Of a stretch of 64,000 bases of DNA, positions 31,155-42,516 are shown in pieces. The notes below the pieces were generated by a model. The model was not told the origin of the DNA. It ran no database searches and saw only the letters and a list, made by a program, of their open reading frames with translations. The DNA comes from Stereocaulon alpinum. Lineage: Eukaryota > Ascomycota > Lecanoromycetes > Lecanorales > Stereocaulaceae. Positions within the stretch are counted from its first letter, which is position 1; each line of letters begins with the position of its first letter. The position numbers and the translations under genes were made by a program. The stretch lies in NCBI GenBank assembly GCA_018257865.1, contig JAEUBA010000094.1:58865-122864 (forward strand), written 5' to 3'.

Positions 31155-32545
31155 CTATGGTAGATCCTGCTCTTCATCAAAGGTATCAAATCCAATATGT
31201 CCTGCAGAAATCATATTTCTCTGAGGTCCCGAGTTGGGAATGGTGATCATGTTAATCAGCTCCCGTTCCGCCTCTGTCAAGGGAAAGGCCACATCGAAAT
31301 TTGCCCTGATACGCTCGATGTGATTGCTCTTCGGAACGACAGATATACCCTGGCTTACCATCCATGCAAGTATCACCTGCGCAGCGGTTGTGTAATTTCT
31401 TTCGGCAATGTAATTGATCTGTAAAAGTTTCATAAGCACTAGCGTTTATGGAGTGTGGTCTTATTCAACTAACAAGAAGGTCTTGAAGTGGTCCACTTCC
31501 AGCTCGACCTGCAACTCGAGGGTCAAGTGCTCCACCAAGCGGACAGTGTGCAATGACCTGGATTTTATAGCTCCTGCAGAACGCTACGAGTTCGGTCTGG
31601 GGGAAATATCTGTCCTCGGTCATTTCATGCGTGTTGACGTGATCAACAGAATGCGTACGGGTTCATCTCCACCTGATTAGCGGCAGGAACAACACCGCAT
31701 ACCGCAATAAGTCTCTTCAGCTTTATGACATTGAAATTCGATACGCCTTGCAGGGTTCAGCCATATGTAACAGGCTTCCTTGCAGCTGGAACATACCAAT
31801 CGCTCTTGTTTTGCCGCTTACTTTCAATTTCTTCATAGCTTCGAAGGTGTCTGGGTAGTCCTTGGAAAGTGAAACATCCACCAAGGGCTACATGAAAGAT
31901 CGTTAGTCTGCTATTCCAGCGTAGCCTAGCTTTGAGCTCACCTTGCCGGAACCGTCGTTTTTGCGAATTGTCTTATGGTTCTCATCTGTCACATACGCGT
32001 AGGCATCTAAGTTGGATCAGCTGCCAGAGATACTGAAATGGAAGTGGCGGATGCGCTTCAACTTACTATGCATCAGGTATAGGTCGACTACCGAGCAGAA
32101 TTTGTATGTCAGCTGTTGGGATCCGGAGTGTTCCAAGTAAAGAGTTACCATAGTCGAGTCCCATATTGGACAAGCTCATATCCAGAGCTAGTTCTACATC
32201 TTCCGGCTTGTGGAAAGTGTTCGGACTACATTCGTCAGTACACACCAACCAGCAATGCCAGTAATTCTCGCTATGCTAGCGGAGACCTTACAGCTTTGTA
32301 ACGACAAATATCTCGTCCCTGGGTAGGCTGGTTTCTCGGATCGCGTCGCCGACTTCTTTCTCACTCTGGCCATCTCCATATGCCCATGCCGTATCGATGT
32401 GACGATAGCCCGCTTCCAAAGCGTCAAGGACCGCTTTTTTCACGATGCCAGGAGAATTGGATTTAGCAGCTTGAAAAGTACCCAAGCCTCTGAGAGGGAT
32501 TATTCCTGCCAGTTCGCCAAAGCTTCCTGCCAATTCGACTTTCAT
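31155..32545 (-). CDS. Aldo/keto reductase, eight exons
   Basis: Minus-strand exons 32292-32545, 32149-32225, 32067-32087, 31942-32006, 31797-31887, 31659-31746, 31474-31609 and 31155-31418 encode 331 aa, typical for the family. Every join restores a family motif: GYRHIDTAWAYG, VTKLPNTFHKPEDVELAL, LDYVDLYLMH, TRAIGVSNFNV, NQVEMNPYFPQTEL, IAHCPLGG, ISVVPKSNHIERI. The catalytic tetrad D51, Y56, K84, H117 is present, so the enzyme should be active in NAD(P)H-dependent carbonyl/aldose reduction in the cytosol. Exon 3 is only 21 nt and introns are 49-66 nt. The acceptor before 31746 is AAG rather than CAG/TAG. Substrate unknown; sugar or small-ketone reduction would suit its neighbours. Confidence 0.9.
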
Positions 32546-34686
32546 GTTTGCCTAAAGGGTGAACTGCTGTCTGTATTGAGATAAGTCTTTGAAAAATTGA
32601 AATGGACTTGATGTGTTGGGTTGCGAGCTTGCAGCGTTTGAAAATGTCAGTGTGCCGGAGGTGGACCATTAGCAGCATCAGGTGTACATCTTATGTCGTC
32701 ATGGATACGACTATCAACTCATCGGCGATCAGACGATACGAAATGATGTCCCACGCGATCTAACATGGTGAAACCTCGCTAAGGGAGAGACCGCATCCTT
32801 CCCCGCGTTATCTGTCATCGTGCCTCAGATCTGCAGTTTGTGAGGAAGGCAACGCAACTACCATTGACACTCTGCTTGTGCCAGCACCGGCGCAAAGGCC
32901 AGCCAACGTCACAAAACAACGCATGGCGTGAGCTGCGTCTTTCATCCTTCAGCCTTCGTTAAGCGTCGTTGAGAGCACCTTGGCAAATGCAAGTGCAAGT
33001 CGAGAACAGCAATCTGTATACTAGCTGCACCCAACAAGGCGCCCAATAAGGCGTCCCATCCCATCGACGGCCAGGCACCTCGATTCGGGGTTGTACTCTT
33101 GGCGCCTCCGAGAATCGCAATCTTTATCATGAAATCTATCAACTCGTGAAGGCCCAAACTGTTTCAGACTTGGTACTGGAGATTTTCAGCTCTTCATGAA
33201 CGACCGTAATGTGAACTTAGTAGCTAGACTTTGTTGTGTTGCTATGTCTCTATGTACTGTCGACGGTGAGGAGTCTTGATGTTTTGCGCTAAGGCTACGA
33301 GGTGTTAGTGTGACGCGTCAGTGATCGGCGCGTGAGACGCTTAGTCGGCACATAACATGGCTTGGCATGTAACATGGCTCGGTGTTCCCGGTAGAAGCCG
33401 CTCACATGCAGTTGGAGGAGTCGTAACTGACTCTCAGCTAGCAGGGGCAGGCTCCAATTATTTCCATCGTCAACGAGAGATCATGCGGAAGCGAGGCTCG
33501 CAAGGGAAGGTGCCGATCCTGATAGCAGCCCGCCGAGATCGCTCGACATAGAAGGGTTCACACCCTAGCCGATCACCCTACCCAACCGATCAGCCCTATC
33601 GGGCTGAGGTCCGATTACTTGTTCTGTCTTTACAGACATCAACTGGGCAGGATTATCACTTAGTACTCGCTCCGATAACTCGTCCTAGACACTCCTTTGG
33701 ACTAGGGTTAATTGTTCCAACTGGCAGTTCCCTCGCCACTTATACTACTCAGGTCTCGGCTTTTCCCATCGACCATGTCAGCGTAGAGTGCTGGTTGACG
33801 ATCTAGTCTCTCCGATTCTTCTTGATGTAGGTCTGAATAATCAGCACCGAGTTACATAGTCTAAAAATCTGAGTTTCAATTGCCTTGAACACACACCTGG
33901 TTCGAGAATTCTCAGCTTTGCCGCAGTCGATGACGAAAGCGCCGTAATTTGATTTGATGTCTGTTGGATCTATCCTACACGAATCCTCTTTTCCTCTTTT
34001 CCGCCAAGTTCCGCTTTACATATCCCCTGGATAGCATTGCTAAGGTCTAAGAACATCAACTACTATATCGACAATGTCTTAGCAGATGTGGGTCTGACCG
34101 TCCACTTGCAATCTGACCTGATCCCTGCAATCTCTTAGACACCTGTTGGTGGCGAGATGCAGAGGATAGGCGCTCAAGCTAACAGCTGTACATGGGTTCT
34201 GCTCTATCGAGTATAGTAGGCGGGAGACAAGCGCTAACAGCGAGCTTTGAACCTTGTTTCCTTCGTGATACACCACCATCAGACCACTATGGTGAGCTCA
34301 TCGCAGGTCATGCAAAGATGTTGAAGGACAACAACCGTGAAATCAGTTATTACCTCTCCTGAAAGAGTACCGATCGGCAGATAAGCTTCGCTTGCTCACA
34401 TCTCATATACTTTTGCCTAATCATAGCTTCTCTCATAGGAAGCTGCCTTCACATGTAGGGGTCGAGACACCACATCTCTACGTCATTAGCTTATCGACAA
34501 ACAGGCCCTTTAGAAGTTCTATGGACAGGTCTAATGGGTCTTTATGACCTTACTGTTATCCTTCCTCTGTGCCATGATATATACATATATATCACAATAG
34601 ACCTGAGAGGTTCTTCATCCGAACATTTGAACACCACAAATCTTCCAATTGCAATATCAGACTTACCTTCTTGAGGGACTCTAACA
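32546..34686. other. Divergent intergenic region between reductase and transketolase-like genes
   Basis: About 2.1 kb between two head-to-head genes, presumably containing both promoters and possibly shared control elements. Short open frames (32942-33157 minus, 33357-33551 plus) have no supporting features. No palindrome copy found here. Just before 34687 there is an AT-rich alternating TATA-like stretch (about 34578-34592). Confidence 0.5.
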
Positions 34687-37205
34687 ATGGTAACCATTAG
34701 CGGTGGCGTCGATTTCAAAAGCCGAGCTCATACTCTACCTACCAAGGAATCAAGTCATGCATCTAATTATGAAACCTCCGAAGTCGAAGGGTGTTTATGG
34801 CAAGATAAGGACTCAAGCAATGAATCTGACTATGAAGCCTCTAAGCTAGTTCTACCGCAAGAGCCTCTAGCGACTCACGCTGATAGCCGGAGCATCAACA
34901 CCATCAGAGGCCTTGTGCTTGACTGTTGCCAGCAATGGAAGATTGGCCATGGGGGTAAGTGCACTGTTTCCATGTCCACATTCAAGATTCTTACTACGCG
35001 CAGGAAGCGGGCTTGGAATGGCTGCTGTTGCGACTGCCCTTTGAAGATATCATTTACGCGTGGATCCTGCCACGCCTGATTGGTTCGACCGTGATCGATT
35101 CATCATGTCTAATGGGCATGTCGCCCTTCTGCAATACATTGTACTTCATCTTTCGGGATTCAAGATCTGGACAATGGAGCAGTTAAAGGGCTACTGTCAC
35201 CCAACAGCTCTTGACTTTACCAACATTACCAAAACCCATCCAGAGATCGAGTTCGACGGACTTGACATGTCTACCGGACCACTAGGCCAAGGGGTTGCCA
35301 ATTCTGTAGGTATGGCAATGGCTAATATGAATCTTCGAGCCACTTTCAACCGGCCGGGCTTCGAGGTGATCAACAGTGTCGTTTACTGTACACTTGGGGA
35401 CGCTTGTTTACAGGAAGGTGTAGCGCTCGAAGGTGTGTCGTTTAGTTCCCTCTAGATGAACCTGTTGTATTGAGTGCTGCTTAGCGATTTCACTTGCCGG
35501 TCATCTTAAGCTCGATAATCTTATCCTGATATACGACAACAACGGGATACAATCTGATGGACCCATTGATCTTACCTTCAACGAGGATGTCAGTGCGAAG
35601 ATGCGGTGTGTACACCTCTCGTATCACTTATTGGTGAGGCTCTCAATGATAATTAACGAACTTGAGCAGGGCTTGTGGATTTTATGTGCTGGAAATTCCC
35701 GACGGGAACAGTAATGTGGCTGCAATTCGAACTGCACTGGAACACGCCCGAAACCATGTGGGACAACCCAAATTCTTGAATATCACCACAACCATTGGTT
35801 TCGGCACGACAGTGGCAGATACATGCAAAGCTCACCAAATGGCCTTTGGAGAAGTTGACATTGAAAAATGTAAAAACAGCTGGGGCTTTGACTCCAAGAG
35901 TACCCATTTTGTTCCAGAAGATGTTCGTCAAGATTGGGCCGATGTCCCCAGACAGGGCCAAGAGCTTAAATCCCAATGGAAGCAAACGCTCATCAATTAT
36001 GCCGTGGAATATCCCGAGCTAGCGCAACAGCTCCAGTCTAAGATCAACGGAGATCTTGGCCAAAAGTGGAGGCAGACATTGAACACATATGAAGTCCCAT
36101 GCAAAGAATTGCCGCTCCGACAAACTTCAGCGCAGATTTATGACATCTTGTGGAGAATGGTACCCTTCTTTGGTGGTTCCGCTGACCTCTCTGAACCAAA
36201 CTTCATGATCAAAGAAGCTAAGCCGGTCTTTGGACCCCCTAGACCAGGAGTTGAGAATGTATCCTTCAATGGCCGTTACGTGCACTATGGCACTCGTGAA
36301 CATGGCATGATAGCCGTTGCGAACGGGGTAGCTGCGTACGCACCTCAGGCATTCATTCCGATCACAGCAACGTTTGCCATGTTTCAGCTGTACGGGGCTT
36401 CCGCAATCCGCATGACTGCTATAAACAAAGTACAGGTGATCCACGTTGGCACACATGACAGCATTGCGGAGGGTGCATGTGGGCCTACTCACCAGGTTGG
36501 TTTCCTTTTTCACACCGCCCTCATATAAGCACCAATTAATTCTTTCCAGCCTGTAGAACTAGTGAACCTGTACCGATCGATGCCGGACATTAATTACATT
36601 CGGCCTGCAGATGCGGAAGAGGCAGTGGTAAGCCATGGCCCAATCCCATCATACCGATAGAAATCTAATGCATTATCACTACCCAGGGTACCTGGATGCT
36701 AGCCCTCGACTACAAAGGCCCTACCATCATCGGTCTTAACCGCGGCGCCGTGCCCCTACTTGAAGGAAGTGACCGTCATAAAGTCTTCCAGGGTGCCTAC
36801 GTACTTACTGGCACATCCGAAGCTCTTTTGACAGTCGTTTCTACCGGCGGCGACCTCTACCGCGTCGTTGACGCCGCTCGCATCCTCAATGCCTCCGGCG
36901 TAGCGACCCGTGTCGTCTCTATGCCCTCTATGCGCCGCTTCGAACAGCAGTCTGATGAGTATATTCGCTCCGTCATTCCGTGGGACGGCCGTCCGGTCGT
37001 GTCTGTTGAAGCGATGTCAACACATGGATGGGCAAGATGGTCAACAGCTAGTATTGGCGTAAATCGGTTTGGAACGACGGTGCATGCTGATGCTGTAATG
37101 GCACACTTCAAATTGACGGCCGAAGATATTGTTCGGCGGATTCAAGGGTATTTGGGCGACTTGGATGGTAAGAACGCACAGATGGCTACTTGGAAGAACA
37201 TTTAG
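34687..37205 (+). pseudogene. Transketolase / dihydroxyacetone-synthase-like gene with one in-frame stop
   Basis: Exons 34687-34954, 35004-35432, 35485-35605, 35670-36495, 36550-36627 and 36687-37205 join in frame over 747 codons. Motifs: GHGGSGLGMA, PDWFDRDRFIMSNGH, LDMSTGPLGQGVANSVGMA, the ThDP-binding GDACLQEG with IYDNNGIQSDG, FFGGSADLSEPNF, RYVHYGTREHGMIA, ATFAMFQLYG, GTHDSIAEGACGPTHQP and GLNRGAVPLL. GDA instead of GDG resembles dihydroxyacetone synthases. The reaction is ThDP-dependent ketol transfer. Codon 103 is TGA at 35042-35044, where a conserved Trp (ALWKYHLR-type) is expected; everything after it is intact. It is therefore either a fresh pseudogene or a sequencing/assembly error. 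No peroxisomal C-terminal SKL-like signal (ends WKNI). About 70 extra N-terminal residues look disordered. Confidence 0.85.
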
Positions 37206-37851
37206 AGGTATGGATTAGAGTTATGAATTGATGCCATTATGACAGCTAGTGATTGAGTCAAAGTATGATTTCATACTCGATCACGCGTGATCCATTGTTC
37301 CGATCATGCGCAATTGATCAATTCATCATAAGCCAAGCTGAAACGAAAAGACCAACGTGGATGGTAGGCTCAGTGGTGGGCATCATCAGAGCAAGAAGTC
37401 TGTCATTCAGTTCGCTACTTTGGTATCATACATTGTTTCAGTCCATCATTCCACCATCCCTCCCCAGCCACCTGAATGAGCCATTCTGATATCATGACAA
37501 TCTAATCCATGCAACGCGAGTATGTAGAGATATCCCTATGTACAAAGCTGAATGCGAAGCGAAAAAGCGAGAAGTGTATGGATAGGCATAAGGGTCATAA
37601 AGGCCATGATAGCATACGTCGAATGTAAATAGGAATCGAGGGGTCTAGGCACTGGCTCGGGGCAAAGGCGGAGCTGAGGAAGGATTCTAAATGGAGATGT
37701 TAGTGTATGGTGTGACTAGAAGATGGTAAGCATGATGCTTGCCTGCACATATCACGAGTACTCAGCGCCATGTTTGTCAAGATGCGATGCAAAGACATAT
37801 TGCATGGGTGTGGGAATGCTCGCAACAGAAGACTAGTAATGGAGGAAGGCA
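37206..37851. other. Intergenic region between convergent genes
   Basis: Contains an exact palindrome at 37280-37291, 75 bp after the transketolase-like stop codon. Otherwise it should be 3' flank for both convergent genes. Confidence 0.5.
37280..37291. repeat. 12-bp palindrome ATCACGCGTGAT, last exact copy
   Basis: Exact copy, 75 bp downstream of a stop codon and followed by a similar, imperfect palindromic stretch (GATCATGCGCAATTGATC, about 37302-37319). Confidence 0.8.
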
Positions 37852-39345
37852 TTAATCCTCGAAGTTGGGCATAGGAGCATTCAAGGCTGGCATATGCTTG
37901 TCAATCTCTGCCCAGGCTGTGTCGTGCATGGCCGTGAAGGCCTCCCATTGCTTCAGACTTGAAGCAGCTTCTTCCCTGAGCGCTTCGGCTTTTGCGCAAC
38001 GCTGCTCCAACTTCTGCATGTCCGTTCTCGCCTGCTGGTAGGCAGAATTGACTCGATCAAGCTTCTTCGTACAAACTTCGATAGCTTGACGTAGCACAGG
38101 CTGAAGGCTTGTCAACTTTGGCATCCCTTCTTCGCCACCTTCTGAATCCTCGGAGATCTCTTCCCAAAGGTCGACATCCTGTAAGCGTTGTTGCAATTGT
38201 TTCAGGCGCGTTGATAGGCGGTCAAGACGTGTTCTATTCGTCGACACCTGGTCCTCTTGGGCTGCCTTCTCTTTGGCAAAGCCACTCAACTTCGCCTCTT
38301 CCCCAACGAGTATGTCTTCCCATCTGCCGATCTCATGTTCGTTCTCTTGCTTCCTCCGTTTGTGCATAGATACAATTCCAGTATTAGTGAACTCAATCTT
38401 GTCGGAAATTCGGCGATGTTTGTAGGGCGTGGAAGCGGATATTGGTGTCAGTGGCGGCTCTCCATGACTTGTTGTATGTGACATGTCGCCGATGGTATCG
38501 AATTGAAAGTCGTTGACCGCATCATCGGTGTAATCGTTCATGTCCGGTGCAGCACTCCTACCTACTTCAATACTTGCCAAAGTGTTTCCTTCGTCGGACT
38601 CGTTCTCCCCATTACCTAGAGCATCTCTCTTATCATATGAAGGGCCTATATGATCCTCATGATGTTCTCCAGCGCCTTGTTCATCGAGCATCTCGTCGTC
38701 ATGTGCATGACCTGCATGGTCCTCTTCATTTGGAGTAGTTCCTGGATGCTTCCTTGGTCGACCTGGCTGCCGTCGCATAGCCTCTGGTCTCACAGCCATC
38801 ACTGCCTTGGGATCGTCGTTGCCATCACGCTCTCGTTCCCTATCGGTTTCCCCATCTTGAATACCGTCTTCATTATCCTGGGCATGACCTTTGTTCCCCC
38901 GATGTTCTGCATTGTTGCTCTGCTTGCTGGCAGCCCTACGAGGCCTATCCTGAGCAGCTTCTTCGTCTCTCTTTCGTTTTCGGGCGTCCGCTTTCGAGAT
39001 GGCTATATCTGAGGAGTTGAGTCTGGCCATAGCCCCGCTGACGTCAGTCGACAACCAGGTCTTAGATGGGAAGCGCGATCCTGGGCCCCCAAGCTCATCA
39101 ACTCGCTCTTCTCGCAGCTGGGATATAAGGGACAGGGCCTGAGGGAAGGGGGTGCCGAGCTTTGCAAATTTGTTAAGCTCAGCTAAGAAGCGACGGGAGT
39201 CGAGGACAGACTTGTCGAAGGCTTTAGCGAGCGCTGACTCTGTCAATGCCCAATCTGAATTGTAGAGGGTGTTGAGCTTCTTAGCAGTTTGGTCGGCTGT
39301 TCTGATCACCGGCTTTCGATGAGGCTTCGAGGCACGAGGAGGCAT
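37852..39345 (-). CDS. Predicted nuclear coiled-coil protein, function unknown
   Basis: Intronless, 497 aa, ATG at 39345. The N-terminal 90 residues look folded (LNTLYNSDWALTESALAKAF and FAKLGTPFPQALSLISQLRE). A basic nuclear-localisation-like cluster follows (ARKRKRDEE, about 120). Residues about 130-275 are a long Asp/Glu/Arg/His-rich disordered region. Basic patches KHRRIS and HKRRKQE precede a long Lys/Glu/Gln coiled coil (about 340-480). No catalytic motif, signal peptide or membrane span. A nuclear scaffold or chromatin-associated role is inference; I do not recognise the family. Confidence 0.7.
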   Translation of the reverse strand: MPPRASKPHRKPVIRTADQTAKKLNTLYNSDWALTESALAKAFDKSVLDSRRFLAELNKFAKLGTPFPQALSLISQLREERVDELGGPGSRFPSKTWLSTDVSGAMARLNSSDIAISKADARKRKRDEEAAQDRPRRAASKQSNNAEHRGNKGHAQDNEDGIQDGETDRERERDGNDDPKAVMAVRPEAMRRQPGRPRKHPGTTPNEEDHAGHAHDDEMLDEQGAGEHHEDHIGPSYDKRDALGNGENESDEGNTLASIEVGRSAAPDMNDYTDDAVNDFQFDTIGDMSHTTSHGEPPLTPISASTPYKHRRISDKIEFTNTGIVSMHKRRKQENEHEIGRWEDILVGEEAKLSGFAKEKAAQEDQVSTNRTRLDRLSTRLKQLQQRLQDVDLWEEISEDSEGGEEGMPKLTSLQPVLRQAIEVCTKKLDRVNSAYQQARTDMQKLEQRCAKAEALREEAASSLKQWEAFTAMHDTAWAEIDKHMPALNAPMPNFED

Positions 39346-41252
39346 GAGACATGTGGGACATTGTAGTTATGTAGCTCTTAGGTACTGCCGATAGCAGCTC
39401 GACCTACCACAGCGATGTTCCTGGTCCATTCATGGTCACGCACGACATTGCAAAAATGCGAAGATGTGAAGATGTGAAGATGTGGGTATTGTGATGTCAT
39501 GTCATGTGTTGATGGCTCTTGCTGTAGCCGTTGTCAAGCCAACACATCGGGCCCGGATATACCTTTTTCCGGACCCCCTAACATCAACACCGCCAAGGGA
39601 CTCGAGTACAAAGTATCTATGCTACGCTTCCTCGCCCATGCAGGTTACCATCATGTTGGGGAATCATTTTCAGGGAGCAAGTGGCCATACTACCCACAGC
39701 TCTAAGAGATCTGACTGACAGAGCCTGATTACTCGTAAATCGCAGAACCAGACCCAAGTTTCTCTCCACGAGCATTTATAGAGCGATTGAGAAACACTTG
39801 TACCTGGCAGTAAAGGAAAATCGCTAGCACGGAAGATCTCAATCTGCCTATATGAATGTGCGTCAATAGTCTCAAGGTTCTCTGGCAAGGTAGCAAAGTC
39901 TGACGGAGCAAGCTGGTTGAGATGTCAGCCGGCAAACGAAGCAGCTGTAGCAACTCACTTCGCAATCTCGCCTAGCGTAAGTGAAGCTCCAAACGAGCCA
40001 CACTTATAAAAATTAGGTTTGGTTAGTCACCGTGTTGATGAGCAGTTAAAGCCAATGTTTGAGAGCAAACCCCAGTCACCAGTGAAGTTCTCCGAGGAAG
40101 CCCAAATACGGCTTTTGAAGTCCTTTGAGTAGAAGACATTATGACTTGAACGGTGGAGCAGGAAACAACATGCAATCGATGACATCGCTTAGTGCGGCGG
40201 CCAAGGCATACTTCGAGTCTTGTAGCAATAGTGCCGGCGACGTGTGTCTTGGAGTCCTGCAATTGCTTATTCGAAAAATTCTCCCGTGTCGCTAATGGTC
40301 CGCCTACCTCGATCTAGATAATCTCAAAGTCCTTGCCCCGAATAGAGTACGTCTACCAGAGCTCTCTTCATGATGATATATAGACTATGACCACAACATT
40401 ACACGTCTTTGGCCTAGGTTTGAAGCTCTCCTGGATTCGTTGATGGAGATTAGAAATTGGTCTAACTAAAATATAACAGGTTTATCTTCTCTTTAGATAC
40501 TTCCTTGTAGGCTCCTAATATGTCCTTCGCATATCTGCTGTATCACATCGGTCTATAACCCAATCAGTCGAGTGCGGGATAGCGATAGCAGGATAGGCAG
40601 GTTGTGTCCGTGAGCAGCTCCCTCAGTTGGCTGCAGTATCGTACTTGTACAGTCTCAATAGCGTCGTCTAAGTTAGACTTTGCAACATCGTGTCTAGAAG
40701 AGAGAGGGGTGTGTATACGGATTAGACATATAGTGAAGAGACCTTTACGATCGGACTGTGATAAGAAAGCTTAGCCGATTTGAGAGTTACTGAAGTTGAA
40801 GCCGAGATCATACTACCCTCCTGGTGTCCTGCCTATTGAGTCATTGACTAGTGTCTAGCTATACACCAGATCTAATCCTCGGGCTCCTTAGTCTTACCAT
40901 ATTCTTTCTTTTTCCTGTTCCTCATCTTTCTGTAGAATCGCTCTACGTCAGCATTGTACTCCGGTCCTTACTCAGGCGTCAGGTTGTTTGGCCCTAGCAA
41001 TCCTCACGTTCTATTCTCCTAAGCTCTGTAGATGCTGATGTAACTTTTTTCGGAGCTACAAGAGCCTATACAGATGCCCGTAAAGGTAGAGCCGGAGATG
41101 GAACTTGAAAGATATATCTCTACAGCGCGCAAGTCTCAAATTATATGTCTAGGTCTTCGTTCGTATGTACTAATATTAATATGGTGTTTCTACTCGTTCT
41201 TACGGCTAGCGGTTACTCTCAGCCATTACCAGAGAAAGTGCAGACGAAGTTA
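39346..41252. other. Intergenic / degraded region
   Basis: No intact gene. A short GAAGATGT tandem run lies near 39462-39483. Around 40866-40967 on the minus strand a Lys/Arg-rich frame (DVERFYRKMRNRKKKEYGKT) reads like a decayed coding end, preceded in frame by TAA, and may belong to the DUF3435 relic or another repeat. Short frames at 39670-39965 and 40023-40262 remain unassigned. Confidence 0.4.
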
Positions 41253-42029
41253 CTATTTTACGTTTCTGGCACGTCTTCGCCGCGAGCTACCCGGCATTGC
41301 CCCAGGGCGAGAACCGGTGACCGCGGCCAGCAACAGCAGGGTGGCAACCTGCACGCGCTGGCGTTCGTGCGGGAAGGAGTTAGTGTCCGTCACCCAGTGA
41401 CAACGGAGTACCTCCAAGAAGTCTTCCACTTCCACATCCAACAAGGGCTTGTCCGTCTCGCTGTCATCCAAGCCATGCTCTTTTGCCAGGGGTCCAACAA
41501 TAAACTGATACATTATCGTCAGCACTCCTTGATACTCTTACGTTCCGGGCAGTATACCTCGTAGACTTTGTCCAACACAAGGGGGCTAATCCGTCGACCC
41601 TTGTATATGATATATACTTAGCTGAGCTGGTGCCAGTACGTCGTAACGGAGCTGACTTTCCGGCCGGTGTACTCGTTGCAAATCCAGTGAAAGAAGTTGT
41701 TGATCCTGCCCGCTGGAGACTTCTTGAGCGTATAGTATAGGTCGATGTTGACCACCTTACAGTACCTAGAAAGATTCTTTGGTCAGTAGGGGGATCTATA
41801 GAGTATGAGGGGAGGGGCGTTCGACGTACTCTTTCCATAGGCCTCCTATCCTATTCATATATGATTCTGTGGAGGCCTCGTAAAGACCCATAGACCGACG
41901 CTTCTTGTCCACCTCTTTGCATCGCCGGTTGTAATATTCGTGTGCAGACACATGGTCCCTCGCAGTAGGGGAGTAGGACGTGGTGGAGGCCGCCCGGAGG
42001 GCGTGGCGTGGGACTTTGCGACGAACCAT
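41253..42029 (-). pseudogene. Broken DUF3435 (tyrosine-recombinase-like) gene
   Basis: Minus-strand exons 41830-42029, 41558-41765 and 41253-41504 join through introns with GTACGT and GTATAC donors and TAG/CAG acceptors. The product has the fungal DUF3435 N-terminal layout: SYMNRIGGLWKEYC, GRINNFFHWICNEYTGRKVS-VTTYWHQLS, then DVEVEDFLEVLRCHWVTDT, FPHERQRVQVATLLLLAAVTGSRPGA. A TAA at 41618-41620 interrupts it where CAA would be expected, and sense ends soon after the SRPGA segment, so the catalytic C-terminal part is missing. DUF3435 proteins are related to tyrosine recombinases and include the captains of Starship giant elements (established). This copy is dead and truncated. Confidence 0.7.
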
Positions 42030-42514
42030 GGTAAGTCAGACGGAAGACATGAATAGTGGCAGTGTAAGCCCAAGAGAAGGGAGCAAGATTGATAAGAAGA
42101 ATAGGAAGGACGGCCAGAAGGGAGGAAGAAGAGGGAGAGGGAAGGGGGAAGAGTGCTGACCTCTTTATGGCCATAGGCAGAGGACCAAAATTGAATCTTG
42201 GGCAAGCGGTCCGGGCGAACTTCAGGCACCCAGGAATCCTTCAGATGTCGCAATTCCGCATCTTAGTGTAGGTGTACTCTGCTGACCCATCGACATCCAC
42301 CCTTCATGGAGGAGCATCTCCAAGACGCGAATGATCCTTGTGGCGGAGGGAAGACGGGTGATGTTCGAGGACAAGAGCTATGCAGGGGATGTGAACTTAG
42401 TTGGCCGTCAGGGCGGCATGGAGGTTGGCAGGGGTGCCGGTGCAAATGAATTGAAGACTGCTCGACCTCCCCGCTTTTATCTGTCGTACATCGTCGATCT
42501 TCGCATCTCAGCGG
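42030..42514. other. Unique sequence between DUF3435 relic and element B
   Basis: Not RIP-mutated: CA and TG are common. It would be the 5' flank of the DUF3435 gene. I see no second-element boundary or gene here. Confidence 0.4.
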
Positions 42515-42516
42515 TA

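Noticed and set aside
1058..37291. CRISPR-like array from the repeated palindrome
   Set aside because: Copies are kilobases apart without regular spacers, and the genome is eukaryotic.
25000..42029. A complete Starship element
   Set aside because: Only a broken DUF3435 fragment is present and no element ends or target repeats were found.
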